A stretch of 64,000 bases of DNA from Pseudoxanthomonas sp. (GCF_035999195.1 NZ_DASYGY010000009.1:806001-870000), one strand, 5' to 3'. Counted from the stretch's first letter, positions 1 to 11,310 are shown. The notes: generated from the sequence alone by a model not told the origin. Numbers and translations are program-made.

Positions 1-982
<982 letters not shown>

Positions 983-1050
983 GGCGGACGGACGGAAGCG
1001 GATGAGCCGTCACTCTATCGCACAGGTGCTGGCCGCAAAACTGATGGAAT

Positions 1051-1066
1051 ATCACCAACCCGTGAT
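1051..1066. promoter_or_regulatory. Candidate LysR operator between trpB and the TrpI-like gene
   Basis: An inverted repeat ATCAC-N6-GTGAT lies in the 97-base divergent gap, 14 bases before the LysR start and about 70 before trpB. LysR proteins commonly bind dyads with this geometry in such gaps. The spacing is not an exact T-N11-A, so this is a candidate only. Confidence 0.4.
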
Positions 1067-1079
1067 TTAAACTCACGCC

Positions 1080-1964
1080 ATGTCGCGCCCCCTGCCCCCG
1101 CTCAACGCCCTGCGTGCCTTCGAGGCCGCCGCCCGGCTGGGCAGCCTCAGCCGGGCCGCCGGCGAGCTGCATGTGACCCACGGCGCGGTCAGTCGGCATG
1201 TGCGCACGCTGGAAGAAGCGCTGGGACGTCCGCTGTTCGTGCGCGAGGGTCGCGGCCTGGCGCTGACCGCCGACGGCCTGCGGCTGCGCGATCTGGCAGG
1301 CGACGCGTTTTCGGCCCTGCAGTCCGGCTGGACGGCGATGCAGCGGGACCGGCAGCCGTCGGCCTTCGTCCTGGGCTGCCCGGGCAGCCTGCTGGCGCGC
1401 TGGGTGATCCCGCGGCTGGAGCGGCTGGCCCTCGACCTGCCGACGCTGACCGTGCACCTGTCGGCGCAGGAAGGCGGCTTCGACGATGCCCTGACCGGAC
1501 TCGATGCGGCCCTGCTGGTCGGCGAAGCGCCCTGGCCGGCGGGGTGGGACGTGCATCCGCTGGGGCCGGAACGGATCGGCCCCGTGGTCAGCCCGCGCTT
1601 TGCCGGTGCCGCGACGCTCGCGCAGGCGGCGCCGGGCGCGTTGGCGGGCGAGCACGTCCTCCACACGGCGTCCCGCCCGCAGGCCTGGCCGCGCTGGTTC
1701 CAGACTCATGGCTTGGACGTTTCGACACTGCGTCTGGGCGCGGGCTTCGATCACCTGACCTACCTGCTGGAAGCGGCCGTCGCCGGGCTGGGTGTGGCGA
1801 TCGCACCGCAGGAACTGGTGCAGGCCGACCTGGACAGCGGACGCCTGCTCGCGCCGTGGGGCTTCGTGGATACCGGAGGGACATGGGCGCTGTGCGCACG
1901 CCGGGGCAATCCGGACGCACGCATCCCGGCCTTGGCGACCTGGCTGCGCGACAGGCTGGCCTGA
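1080..1964 (+). CDS. LysR-family transcriptional regulator, TrpI/GcvA-like
   Basis: 294 aa, the usual LysR length. The N-terminal winged helix-turn-helix covers about residues 5-64, with AFEAAARLGSLSRAAGELH and VTHGAVSRHVRTLEE as the DNA-reading part. The remainder is the two-lobed periplasmic-binding-like effector domain. Position (divergent from trpB, convergent with trpF) and the N-terminal wording closely resemble TrpI, which in Pseudomonas activates trpBA in response to indoleglycerol phosphate. That effector is inferred, not shown. A GcvA-type regulator with another target is the alternative. The stop is only 2 bases from the stop of trpF on the other strand. Confidence 0.85.
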   Translation: MSRPLPPLNALRAFEAAARLGSLSRAAGELHVTHGAVSRHVRTLEEALGRPLFVREGRGLALTADGLRLRDLAGDAFSALQSGWTAMQRDRQPSAFVLGCPGSLLARWVIPRLERLALDLPTLTVHLSAQEGGFDDALTGLDAALLVGEAPWPAGWDVHPLGPERIGPVVSPRFAGAATLAQAAPGALAGEHVLHTASRPQAWPRWFQTHGLDVSTLRLGAGFDHLTYLLEAAVAGLGVAIAPQELVQADLDSGRLLAPWGFVDTGGTWALCARRGNPDARIPALATWLRDRLA

Positions 1965-1966
1965 GA

Positions 1967-2602
1967 TCAGCCGCGGCGGTCGTCGGCGTCGCGAACGGCC
2001 TCGACGAAGCGCCGCATCTTCTCCGCATCCTTTGTGCCGGGCGCGGATTCGATGCCGCTGGACACGTCCACGCCCCAGGGCCGCGCGGTGCGCAGGGCCA
2101 CGGCGACGTTCTGCGGCGACAGACCGCCCGCCAGCAGGAACGGCCTGTCGGTGGAGGTCGGCATGCGCCGCCAGTCGAAACGCTGCCCGCTGCCGCCCTG
2201 CTCGCCCGCCGCATGGCCGTCGAACAGGAAGCCGTGCGCGCCGGGATACGCCGACAGGCTGGCGAACACGCTGTCGTCCTGCCCGCCCATGGCGATCGCC
2301 TTCCAGTACGGGCGACCGAACGAGGTCGCGAACGCGTCGTCTTCGCCGCCATGGAACTGCAGCAGGTCCGGCTGCAGCGATTCGACGATGTGCTCGACAT
2401 CGCTGCGCGTGTTGTCCATCACAAGCGCGACGACGGCGATCTCCTCCGGCACCAGGTCGCGCAGCATGCGCGCCTGCCCGAGCAGCAGCCGGCGCGGGCT
2501 GTGCGGCGCGAACACCAGGCCGACGTAGTCCACGCCCAGCTCGACCGCCAGGCGGACGTCTTCGGCGCGGGTCAGCCCGCAGAACTTGATGCGCGTGTGC
2601 AT
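1967..2602 (-). CDS. trpF: Phosphoribosylanthranilate isomerase
   Basis: Isomerises N-(5-phosphoribosyl)anthranilate to CdRP in tryptophan synthesis; a cytoplasmic TIM barrel. 211 aa, full length for a monofunctional TrpF. The start MHTRIKFCGLTR holds the conserved catalytic cysteine (C8) after the first beta strand, and FLLAGGLSPQNV near the C-terminus is the phosphate-binding turn. It lies 22 bases downstream of truA on the same strand, matching the fimV-truA-trpF order of many gammaproteobacteria, so it is probably cotranscribed with truA. The LysR gene separates it from trpB. Confidence 0.97.
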   Translation of the reverse strand: MHTRIKFCGLTRAEDVRLAVELGVDYVGLVFAPHSPRRLLLGQARMLRDLVPEEIAVVALVMDNTRSDVEHIVESLQPDLLQFHGGEDDAFATSFGRPYWKAIAMGGQDDSVFASLSAYPGAHGFLFDGHAAGEQGGSGQRFDWRRMPTSTDRPFLLAGGLSPQNVAVALRTARPWGVDVSSGIESAPGTKDAEKMRRFVEAVRDADDRRG

Positions 2603-2624
2603 GGCGGAAGGGTAACCCGCCGGC

Positions 2625-3425
2625 TCAGCCGATGGCGTCGGGCAGGGTCACTTCCGACGGCAGGTTCCAGGCGGCCGGATACAGCGGACTGACGAAGACC
2701 AGCCCGTCCGGCGGCGCGGTCGGTCCGGCCACGGTCCGGTCGCGGCCGGCGAGCAGTTCGCCGATCCAGGCTTCCGGCCGCTCGCCGCGCCCCACCACCA
2801 GCAGCGAGCCGACGATGTTGCGGACCATGTGGTGCAGGAAAGCGTTGGCCTGCACCTCGACGATGACCCGCTCGCCCTGACGGCTCACCGAGATGGCGTG
2901 CAGATTGCGCATCGCATGCGGCGACTGGCAATGCACGGTACGGAACGCGCCGAAGTCGTTTTCGCCCAGCAGCACCTGCGCGGCACGGTGCATGGCATCG
3001 GCATCCAGCGGGATCCGCTCCCAACTCAGGTACTGCCGCTCCAGTGCCGGCCGCGCCAGCCGGTTGACCAGCGTGTAGCGGTAGCGCCGCGCGCGTGCCG
3101 AGAACCGCGCATGGAAGTCGTCCGCCACCGGCTGGCACCAGCGCACGCAGACCGCAGGCGGCAGATGCGCGGTCGCCCCGAGCAGCCAGCTGCGCGGCAT
3201 GCGGGGGACGTCGCTGTCGAAATGCACCACCTGGCACTGCGCGTGCACGCCGGCATCCGTCCGGCCGGCGCAGATCGTATCCACCCGCGCATCGGCGACC
3301 GACGACAGTGCGGCTTCCAGCGCCGCCTGCACGGTGGTGTCGTCCGGCGTGCCGGACTTGGTCAGTCGTTGCCAGCCTTTGAATTCGCTGCCGTCGTATT
3401 CGACGCCCAGCGCGTAGCGCGTCAC
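2625..3425 (-). CDS. truA: tRNA pseudouridine(38-40) synthase
   Basis: Converts uridines 38-40 in the anticodon stem-loop of many tRNAs to pseudouridine. 266 aa, standard length. The start MTRYALGVEYDGSEFKGWQR is the typical N-terminus, and the catalytic aspartate is D57 in ICAGRTDAGVHA. HHMVRNIVGSLL in the C-terminal half is another family signature. It starts 18 bases after the fimV stop and is followed by trpF, in a conserved order. Confidence 0.97.
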   Translation of the reverse strand: MTRYALGVEYDGSEFKGWQRLTKSGTPDDTTVQAALEAALSSVADARVDTICAGRTDAGVHAQCQVVHFDSDVPRMPRSWLLGATAHLPPAVCVRWCQPVADDFHARFSARARRYRYTLVNRLARPALERQYLSWERIPLDADAMHRAAQVLLGENDFGAFRTVHCQSPHAMRNLHAISVSRQGERVIVEVQANAFLHHMVRNIVGSLLVVGRGERPEAWIGELLAGRDRTVAGPTAPPDGLVFVSPLYPAAWNLPSEVTLPDAIG

Positions 3426-3443
3426 TGCATCGCTCCCTGCCTG

Positions 3444-5204
3444 TCAGCCGATATCGCGCAGCAGCTGCAGGGCTTCGTCGCGTGCGATCGCATCGTTGCC
3501 GGCAGCGACTTCGTTCAACAGGTCGCGCGCGGTCGCCACGTCGCCGAGATCGAGGTAGGCCACCGCCAGTTCCAGGCGATCGCGACCAGCGGGTGCCTGC
3601 GGCGACGCGACCGGAGTGACCGGTGCGGCGCTGCCGCCCGCATGCCAGGTGGGTCCAGGCGCCGGCGCAGGCGCGGCCTTCGGTGCCGGCCTGGGCGCTG
3701 CCGCCTGCGGCACGACAACGGCAGGCTGCAGGACAGGACTCGGCGTGCGCGCCGGTTCGGGTTCCGCTGCGGGCGTGGCCTGCGGCATCACCGCGGCGAG
3801 CTCGGCGGCGCGACTCTCCGTGGGCGCCTTGCCGAACACCGGGTTGCGCGGCACCGGTGCCGGCGATACGCGCTGGCGGCGCTGGGCGAACCCCCAGGCC
3901 AGCGCACCCACGAACAGCAGACCGAAGCCCGCCCACGCCCAGACCGGCACGCCACCATCGCTGCCGTTGCTCTGCGCCAGCCGCTGCTGCGCGGCGGCCA
4001 GGTCGCTGTCCTTCATGGCCAGCAACTTCTCCTGCTGGGCCTTGAGCTTTTCCAGTTCCGCCACCTGCGAGCGCAGTTCCTGCACCTCGGCTTCGCGCGC
4101 GGCCAGGTCTTCCTTCGACTGCTGCAACTGTTCGTTCGCCAACATCTCGCCCTCACCGCCGGCGCTGACGCCGGACTGCGTTCCAGAACCCGTCGTGCTC
4201 GTGGCCGCGGGTGCGATTTCAAGCCGTGCCTCCGCCACGGCGGGGGCGCGCGACGCCGGTGCGGAGGGCGCCACCGGTTCCACCACGGCCGCCGGCTGCG
4301 GGATCGGCGCGCGCGCGCTGCGCCACTCGGCGATCTGGCTGCGCACCAGGGCGGCGGCCTCGCTCTCCAGGATGGTCTGCGCATCCGCCGACTCGGGCAC
4401 GCGCAGCACCGCGCCCTGCTTCAGCAGGTTGACGTTGCCGTTGATGAAGGCCTCGGGATTGGCCCGCAACAGCGCCACCATCGCCTGGTCCAGCGTGTAG
4501 CCCTGCTCGCGCGCCAGCGGCGCGGCGATCTGCGACAGCGACTGCCCACGGCGCACCGGCGCCAGCGTATCGCCCGGCGCGACGGAAGGTGCCGGCGTTG
4601 CCACCGCGGCCGGCGTCGGGGCAGGACGCGCGGGAACGTCCGGCGCGGCCTGAGGCGTCGATTCGGGTGCCGGTTCCGGTTCTGCCGAGGCGGTGGCGAC
4701 CGGCCCGACCGGACGCTCGATGATGTCCGTCGGCGCCGCAGCGGGCGCATCGATGACCGGCTGTCCGGCGGCCGCCAGCGTGCCCGGCGCACTGACCAGC
4801 GCCGAATACTCGCGCACCAGCCGGCCCTGGCCCCAGTCCACCTCGATCAGGAAATTCACCGCCGGCACGTCCACCGGCGTGCGGCTGGTGACACGCACCA
4901 CCGGGCGCCCGGCATCGTCCAGCGCGATGGCGAAATCCAGTTCGTTGACCAGGCCCTCGGGGCGCGGCAGGCCGACCCGCTCGAACGTCACCGGAGACGC
5001 CAGGCGCGCGCGCAGCTGTTCGAGTTCGCCCGGCTCGCTGGAAATGACCGGAATTTCGGCCAGCAGCGGCTGGCCGGGTTGCGATTTGACCCTGATCTCC
5101 CCCAGGCCGAGCGCCAGGGCGGCGTTGCTCAGCAACGCCAGCCCCAGCCCGATCATGCCGGCCAGGTGGAGTCTTGCCGTCCGAGGTCTGTGCTTCGGTT
5201 TCAC
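3444..5204 (-). CDS. fimV: FimV-family pilus assembly / polar hub protein
   Basis: FimV organises the cell pole and supports type IV pilus assembly and twitching; it binds peptidoglycan and spans the inner membrane. I chose the GTG at 5204 because GGGGAAGG precedes it and a signal peptide (GMIGLGLALLSNAALA) follows at once; the frame stays open upstream but into asd. 586 aa, shorter than the roughly 900 aa Pseudomonas protein. Order: FimV N-terminal core starting GLGEIRVKSQPGQPLL; Pro/Ala-rich linker; LysM-like segment around APVRRGQSLSQIA; coiled coil rich in Q/E/L; membrane span VWAWAGFGLLFVGALAWGF; acidic/proline linker; and the C-terminal FimV TPR-like cap ending in LLRDIG. The truA neighbour supports the call. 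Confidence 0.93.
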   Translation of the reverse strand: MKPKHRPRTARLHLAGMIGLGLALLSNAALALGLGEIRVKSQPGQPLLAEIPVISSEPGELEQLRARLASPVTFERVGLPRPEGLVNELDFAIALDDAGRPVVRVTSRTPVDVPAVNFLIEVDWGQGRLVREYSALVSAPGTLAAAGQPVIDAPAAAPTDIIERPVGPVATASAEPEPAPESTPQAAPDVPARPAPTPAAVATPAPSVAPGDTLAPVRRGQSLSQIAAPLAREQGYTLDQAMVALLRANPEAFINGNVNLLKQGAVLRVPESADAQTILESEAAALVRSQIAEWRSARAPIPQPAAVVEPVAPSAPASRAPAVAEARLEIAPAATSTTGSGTQSGVSAGGEGEMLANEQLQQSKEDLAAREAEVQELRSQVAELEKLKAQQEKLLAMKDSDLAAAQQRLAQSNGSDGGVPVWAWAGFGLLFVGALAWGFAQRRQRVSPAPVPRNPVFGKAPTESRAAELAAVMPQATPAAEPEPARTPSPVLQPAVVVPQAAAPRPAPKAAPAPAPGPTWHAGGSAAPVTPVASPQAPAGRDRLELAVAYLDLGDVATARDLLNEVAAGNDAIARDEALQLLRDIG

Positions 5205-5242
5205 GGCCTTCCCCAAGTTTTCCCGGCCACGACTATAGCGGC

Positions 5243-6268
<1,026 letters not shown>

Positions 6269-6343
6269 GGATGATGTTCGCAAAAGAGGGAGTGAAGACA
6301 GCAGACAGGAGAAGGCTGTGCTCGGGGAACCTGCGGACGTGCC

Positions 6344-7378
6344 TCAGGCTCCCTGTCGTTTGGCGGTGATGGCTTTGGCGGCGGCGGACAGTACGTCCGG
6401 ATTGACCGGCGTCGGCGGATGGCCGGCATCCGGGCCTTGGCCGAGCGCGGCGATCAGGTTGTCCACCGCCAGCGCGACCATCGCCCGGCGCGTGGCGAGG
6501 CTGGCGCTGGCGATATGCGGCGTCAACACCACGTTGCGCAGCGCGAGCAGTTCGGGGCGGACCGCAGGTTCGTCCTCGTAGACGTCCAGGCCGGCGGCGG
6601 CCAGGCGGCCGTTCGCCAGCGCATCGGCCAGCGCGATCTCGTCGACGAGGCCGCCGCGCGCGATGTTCACCAGCGTGGCGGTGGGCTTCATCTTCGCCAG
6701 CGCCGCCGCATCGACCAGATGGTGGACCTGCGGCGAGTACGGCAGCACCAGCATCACGTGGTCTGCCCGCGAGAACACCTCGTCGAACCTGGCGTAGTCT
6801 GCACCGCACTCCCGCTCGACGGCCTCCGGCAGGCGGCTGCGGTTGTGGTACAGCACGCGCATGTCGAAGCCGCGCGCACGCCGCGCGATGCCCTGCCCGA
6901 TCCGGCCCATGCCGACGATGCCCAGCGTGCTGCCGTGCAGGTCGGCGCCGAGCAGCGTGCCGAACGACCATTGCTGCCAGTGGCCGTCGCGCAGCCAGCG
7001 CTCGGCCTCGGTGATGCGGCGCGCGGTCGCCATTAGCAGGGCGAAGCCGAAGTCGGCCGTCGTCTCGGTCAGCACGTCCGGCGTGTTGGTGGCGACGATG
7101 CCGGCCCGCGTCAGCGCGGCGACATCCAGGTTGTTGTAGCCCACGCCGACATTGGCGATGGCGCGCAGCTGCGTGGCGGCGGCGATTTCCTGCGCGCCGA
7201 TCCGTTCGTTCAGCGTCACCAGCGCGCCGGCGCTGTCGCGCAGCGCGTCGGCGATGGCCTGGGGCGTGTGTTCGCTGACCGCGGCCGTCGACTGCACGTC
7301 GAAATGCGCCGCCAACCGTCCGACGATGTCGTCGAACAGCGGCTGCGACACCCAGACGCGCGGTCGCGGCTCAGCCAT
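6344..7378 (-). CDS. D-isomer-specific 2-hydroxyacid dehydrogenase (GhrB/TkrA-like)
   Basis: NAD(P)-dependent reductase of 2-keto acids such as glyoxylate, hydroxypyruvate or 2-ketogluconate; the exact substrate cannot be read from sequence. The ATG at 7378 (MAEPRPRVWVSQPLFDD, 344 aa) overlaps the aroC stop by 8 bases, implying translational coupling. The Rossmann motif is GMGRIGQGIARR. The catalytic Arg and Glu lie in NIARGGLVDE and DVYEDEPAV, and the catalytic His in LTPHIASASL. Coupling to aroC suggests shared expression rather than a shared pathway. Confidence 0.88.
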   Translation of the reverse strand: MAEPRPRVWVSQPLFDDIVGRLAAHFDVQSTAAVSEHTPQAIADALRDSAGALVTLNERIGAQEIAAATQLRAIANVGVGYNNLDVAALTRAGIVATNTPDVLTETTADFGFALLMATARRITEAERWLRDGHWQQWSFGTLLGADLHGSTLGIVGMGRIGQGIARRARGFDMRVLYHNRSRLPEAVERECGADYARFDEVFSRADHVMLVLPYSPQVHHLVDAAALAKMKPTATLVNIARGGLVDEIALADALANGRLAAAGLDVYEDEPAVRPELLALRNVVLTPHIASASLATRRAMVALAVDNLIAALGQGPDAGHPPTPVNPDVLSAAAKAITAKRQGA

Positions 7379-8474
7379 CGATGCTGCCGGGAACCTGCGG
7401 CGGCACGTCGCCGACATCGCCGCACTGCGCGCGATGGCGCAGCGCCTGGTCCATCAGCACCAGCGCCATCATCGCCTCGGCGATCGGCGTGGCGCGGATG
7501 CCGACGCAGGGATCGTGGCGACCGGTGGTGATGACATCGACCGTGTTGCCGTCCACGTCCACCGTGGCGCCCGGCAGGCGCAGGCTGGAGGTGGGCTTCA
7601 GCACGATGGAGGCGGTGACCTGCTGGCCGGTGGAGATGCCGCCGAGGATGCCGCCGGCATGGTTGGACAGGAAGCCGTCCGGCGTCATCAGGTCGCGATG
7701 TTCGGTGCCCTTCTGGGTGACGGCGCCGAAGCCGTCGCCGATCTCCACGCCCTTCACCGCATTGATGCTCATCAGTGCGGCGGCGAGGTCGCCGTCGAGC
7801 TTGCCGTAGATCGGTTCGCCCCAGCCGGCGGGCACGCCGTCGGCGACGACATTGACGCGCGCGCCGATGGAATCGCCCGACTTGCGCAGCGCGTCCATGT
7901 AGCTTTCCAGCGCCGGCACCTGCGCGGCGCAGGGCCAGAAGAACGGGTTGTCTTCCACCGCCTCCCAGTCGAAGCCGTCCGGCACGATCGGCCCGAGCTG
8001 CGACAGGTAGCCGCGCACGTGCACGCCGTACCGCTGCAGCAGCCACTTCTTGGCGATCACGCCGGCGGCAACGCGCACCGTGGTCTCGCGCGCGGACGAA
8101 CGCCCGCCGCCGCGCGGGTCGCGGATGCCGTACTTCTGCCAGTAGGTGTAGTCGGCGTGGCCGGGACGGAACTGCCGTGCGATATCGGCGTAGTCCTTGC
8201 TGCGCTGGTCGGTGTTGCGGATCAGCAGCGCGATCGGCGTGCCGGTGGTGCGGCCTTCGTACACGCCGCTGAGGATCTCGACGTCATCGGCCTCGCGGCG
8301 GGCGGACGTGTGCCGCGACTTGCCGGTGGCGCGACGCTCCAGGTCGTGGCGGAATTCCTCGGGCGCAATTTCCAACCCCGGCGGACAGCCGTCGATCACG
8401 CAGCCGATCGCCGGCCCGTGCGATTCGCCGAACGTGGTGACCGTGAGGAGTTTTCCGAAACTGTTGCTGCTCAA
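7371..8474 (-). CDS. aroC: Chorismate synthase
   Basis: Last step of the shikimate pathway: converts EPSP to chorismate using reduced FMN. 367 aa, full length. Signature stretches are GESHGPAIGCVIDGCPPG near the N-terminus, GGGRSSARETTVRVAAGV mid-protein and HDPCVGIRATPIAEAM near the C-terminus. It lies 137 bases downstream of prmB on the same strand. In many gammaproteobacteria prmB and aroC are adjacent. Confidence 0.98.
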   Translation of the reverse strand: MSSNSFGKLLTVTTFGESHGPAIGCVIDGCPPGLEIAPEEFRHDLERRATGKSRHTSARREADDVEILSGVYEGRTTGTPIALLIRNTDQRSKDYADIARQFRPGHADYTYWQKYGIRDPRGGGRSSARETTVRVAAGVIAKKWLLQRYGVHVRGYLSQLGPIVPDGFDWEAVEDNPFFWPCAAQVPALESYMDALRKSGDSIGARVNVVADGVPAGWGEPIYGKLDGDLAAALMSINAVKGVEIGDGFGAVTQKGTEHRDLMTPDGFLSNHAGGILGGISTGQQVTASIVLKPTSSLRLPGATVDVDGNTVDVITTGRHDPCVGIRATPIAEAMMALVLMDQALRHRAQCGDVGDVPPQVPGSIDG

Positions 8475-8611
8475 GCGCCGCTCCGCGGGTGGACCTACCG
8501 GTGCCGGGCGTCGAAGGATCGCATGCCGGCCGCCCTATTGTGCAGCGCGCCAACGCCGGCCGCGACGGTTGCAGGCGCAACCGCCACGCGCACCGCGCGT
8601 GGCGCGCAGCC

Positions 8612-9541
8612 TCATTTTCGGGCGGCGGCGAGTTCGGTGATGCGGGCGTTGTGGCGGATCAGCTCGGCGCATTCCACCGCGAAGATGCCCATCTGCCCAA
8701 CCTTGAACTCGATCCACGCGAATTCCACGTCCGGCAGCAGCTTGACCAGCGCGCGCTCGGATTCGCCGACCTCGCAGATCAGCAGGCCGTCCTGGCTCAG
8801 GTGCAGCAGCGCATCGCGCAGGATCTTCAGCACCAGATCCAGGCCGTCGTCGCCGGCGCGCAGACCGAGTTCCGGTTCGAAGGAGTACTCCTTCGGCAGC
8901 GCATCGGTCTCGTCGTTGGTGACGTAGGGCGGGTTGGTGACGATCAGGTCGTAGTGGCGACCGGTCAGCCCGGCGAACAGGTCGGACTTGAGGAACTGCA
9001 CGTTGTCGGCCAGCAGGCGCGCCTTGTTCTCGGCCGACAGTGCCAGCGCGTCGTCGCTGATGTCGACGCCATCGACCTGCCAGTCGGGGTTGTAGTGGCC
9101 CATCGCGATGGCGATGCAGCCGGAGCCGGTGCACAGGTCCAGCGCGCGATTGACCTCGCGGCCGCCCAGCCAGGGCTCGAAGCCGGCCTCGATCAGCTCG
9201 GCGATCGGCGAACGCGGCACCAGCGCGCGCGCGTCGCTCTTGAAGCTCAGGCCGGCGAACCAGGCCTCGCCGGTCAGGTAGGCGACCGGGATGCGCTCGT
9301 TGACGCGGCGCTCGAACAGCGCCAGCACCTGTGCCTTTTCGGCACCCGTCACGCGCGCCTGGCCATAGGCGGGGCCCAGGTCCGGCGGCAGGTGCAGCGT
9401 GTGCAGCACCAGGTGCGAGGCCTCGTCCAGCGCGTTGTCGTAGCTGTGGCCGAAAGTCAGGCCGGCGGCGTTGAAGCGGCTGGCCCCGTAGCGGATCAGG
9501 TCGATGATGGTGTGCAGTTCGGCGGCGACGTCGGCGGTCAT
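8612..9541 (-). CDS. prmB: Ribosomal protein L3 N5-glutamine methyltransferase
   Basis: SAM-dependent methyltransferase that modifies a glutamine of ribosomal protein L3. I take the ATG at 9541 (MTADVAAELHTIIDLIRYGA, 309 aa), which matches the family N-terminus; the frame stays open far upstream without support. The SAM loop is DLCTGSGCIAIAM, and the glutamine-binding NPPY motif is in IVTNPPYVTNDE. The FEPELGLRAGDDGL segment favours PrmB over its paralogue PrmC. It precedes aroC and is divergent from the SCO1 gene across 138 bases. Confidence 0.95.
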   Translation of the reverse strand: MTADVAAELHTIIDLIRYGASRFNAAGLTFGHSYDNALDEASHLVLHTLHLPPDLGPAYGQARVTGAEKAQVLALFERRVNERIPVAYLTGEAWFAGLSFKSDARALVPRSPIAELIEAGFEPWLGGREVNRALDLCTGSGCIAIAMGHYNPDWQVDGVDISDDALALSAENKARLLADNVQFLKSDLFAGLTGRHYDLIVTNPPYVTNDETDALPKEYSFEPELGLRAGDDGLDLVLKILRDALLHLSQDGLLICEVGESERALVKLLPDVEFAWIEFKVGQMGIFAVECAELIRHNARITELAAARK

Positions 9542-9679
9542 GGCAAGGCTTGTGAAGACGCCGGAACGGCGAAGGCCGCCGATTATAGGGGCTGCCCCGG
9601 TATCATGGCCGACTCCCGCCGCGCCCATGCGGCCCCGGCCCCGACGGCCGCGCCCCTCCATCGTGGGAATCCCCAGCGC

Positions 9680-10333
9680 ATGTTCAACAAGAAGATCGGC
9701 CTCATCCTCGTCCTGGCGCTCGCCGCCGGCCTGGGCCTGCTGGCCGCACAGAAATTCTTCGGCCCGGTCACGCCCGCCACCGTCTGGCCGGCCACGCAGA
9801 CCGTCACCCTGTTCCCGCAGACACGGCCGCTGCCGCCGTTCTCGCTGCGCCAGTCCGACGGTACCCAGCTGACCGATGGCGAGCTCAAGGGCCACTGGAC
9901 GCTGGTCTTCCTGGGCTTCACCTTCTGCCCGGACGTGTGCCCGACCACGCTGGCCGAACTGGCCCAGGCGCAGGCGCAGTGGAAGGACCTGCCGGACTCC
10001 ACCCGCCCGCGCGTGCTGTTCGTGTCGGTGGATCCCGAGCGCGACACGCCCACCCGCATCGGCGAGTACGCCCACGCTTTCCATCCCGACACGATGGCGG
10101 CCACGGCCGACGTTCCGACGCTGGAGAACTTCGCCAAATCACTGGGCTTCGTCTTCATGAAGGTGCCGGGCGACGGCTTCGAGCAGAACCCGAACGACTA
10201 CAGCATGGACCACTCCTCGGCGATCGCCGTGCTGGATCCGCAGGGCCGGCTGGCCGGCCTGATCCGCCCGCCGTTCCAGCCCAAGGCGATCGCGACCGAC
10301 ATGCGCGTACTGACCGAGGCGTCGACGAAATGA
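9680..10333 (+). CDS. SCO1/SenC-family copper-binding protein
   Basis: Membrane-anchored thioredoxin-fold protein that helps build the copper centre of cytochrome oxidase. Start MFNKKIGLILVLALAAG gives one N-terminal membrane span (about residues 6-24), then the periplasmic domain; 217 aa. Copper ligands are the two cysteines C83 and C87 in TFCPDVCP and H177 in YSMDHSSAI. The stop overlaps the start of psd (ATGA), so the two are cotranscribed. No oxidase genes are in the window, so its partner is unseen. Confidence 0.93.
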   Translation: MFNKKIGLILVLALAAGLGLLAAQKFFGPVTPATVWPATQTVTLFPQTRPLPPFSLRQSDGTQLTDGELKGHWTLVFLGFTFCPDVCPTTLAELAQAQAQWKDLPDSTRPRVLFVSVDPERDTPTRIGEYAHAFHPDTMAATADVPTLENFAKSLGFVFMKVPGDGFEQNPNDYSMDHSSAIAVLDPQGRLAGLIRPPFQPKAIATDMRVLTEASTK

Positions 10334-11172
10334 GCCTGCTGACCTCGCTGACCTACGTCCTGCCACACCGCCTGCTGTCGTCGCTGGCGCGCCGGCTGGC
10401 GTACTCCACGTCGCCGGGCACCAGCCGCTGGCTGATCGACACGGTGACGAAGAAGTTCAACGTGGACCTCGGCGAGGCCGCGAATCCCGATCCGCGTTCC
10501 TATCCCAGCTTCAATGCCTTCTTCACCCGTGCGCTGAAGCCGGGCGCGCGCCTGGCCGATCCCGATCCGCGCGCGCTGCTGATGCCGGCCGACGGCCACA
10601 TCAGCCAGTGCGGCCCCATCGAGGACGGCCGTATCTTCCAGGCCAAGGGCCAGTCGTTCACCGCCGCCGAACTGCTGGGCGATGCCGCTGACGCGGAGCC
10701 GTTCCGCAACGGCCTGTTCGCCACCGTCTACCTGTCGCCGCGCGACTACCACCGCGTGCACATGCCGTGGACCGGCACACTGCGCGAGACCGTGCACGTG
10801 CCCGGCCGCCTCTTCAGCGTGGGCACCGATGCGGTGGCGAACGTGCCGCGCCTGTTCGCCCGCAACGAGCGCCTGGTCTGCCACTTCGACACCGACTTCG
10901 GCCCGATGGTGTCGGTGATGGTCGGTGCGCTGCTGGTCTCCGGCGTGGAGACCGTATGGAGCGGCGAGGAGATCCCCGCCTACGGCACCGCAATCACCCG
11001 CAAGGACTACCGTGGCAAGGGCATCACGCTGGATCGGTTCGCGGAGATGGCACGGTTCAACTACGGCTCGACCGTGATCGTGCTGCTGCCGCCGGGGGTG
11101 GCGACGCTTGCACCCGAGCTGAAGGCGGAATCGCCGGTGCGATTGGGCCAGGCGCTCGCTCGACTGGATTAG
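10330..11172 (+). CDS. psd: Phosphatidylserine decarboxylase proenzyme
   Basis: Inner-membrane enzyme that makes phosphatidylethanolamine from phosphatidylserine. It self-cleaves to make its pyruvoyl cofactor. 280 aa, normal for the proteobacterial form. YPSFNAFFTRALKPGAR and YLSPRDYHRVHMPWTG are family blocks. The self-cleavage Gly-Ser lies in FNYGSTVIVLLPPG near residue 240, giving a short alpha chain. The ATG overlaps the upstream stop, and the TAG stop sits directly against a REP repeat. Confidence 0.97.
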   Translation: MSLLTSLTYVLPHRLLSSLARRLAYSTSPGTSRWLIDTVTKKFNVDLGEAANPDPRSYPSFNAFFTRALKPGARLADPDPRALLMPADGHISQCGPIEDGRIFQAKGQSFTAAELLGDAADAEPFRNGLFATVYLSPRDYHRVHMPWTGTLRETVHVPGRLFSVGTDAVANVPRLFARNERLVCHFDTDFGPMVSVMVGALLVSGVETVWSGEEIPAYGTAITRKDYRGKGITLDRFAEMARFNYGSTVIVLLPPGVATLAPELKAESPVRLGQALARLD

Positions 11173-11310
11173 GTAGCGTGCGCCATGCACACGAGTGCAC
11201 GGCGCATCACAAGGCACGCATGACCGTGCATCCCATGGTCGTGCGCACAGCGCACGCTACGTGGATCATGCGTTCTCGCTCGGAACCGTAGCATGCGCCG
11301 TGCGCACGAC
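11173..11310. repeat. REP repeats of the RAYT family, upstream group (three copies)
   Basis: Three copies of a GTAG-led imperfect palindrome fill the gap between psd and the transposase. They are GTAGCGTGCGCC at 11173 (plus), its inverse ending AGCGCACGCTAC at 11249-11260, and GTAGCATGCGCCGTGCGCAC at 11288-11307. The first two form an inverted pair (REPIN/BIME layout). The GTAG tetranucleotide before a GC hairpin is the classic mark of REPs mobilised by REP-associated tyrosine transposases. The rest of the gap (11311-11440) shows no gene; AGCCAAGG before 11441 serves as the transposase ribosome site. Confidence 0.85.
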
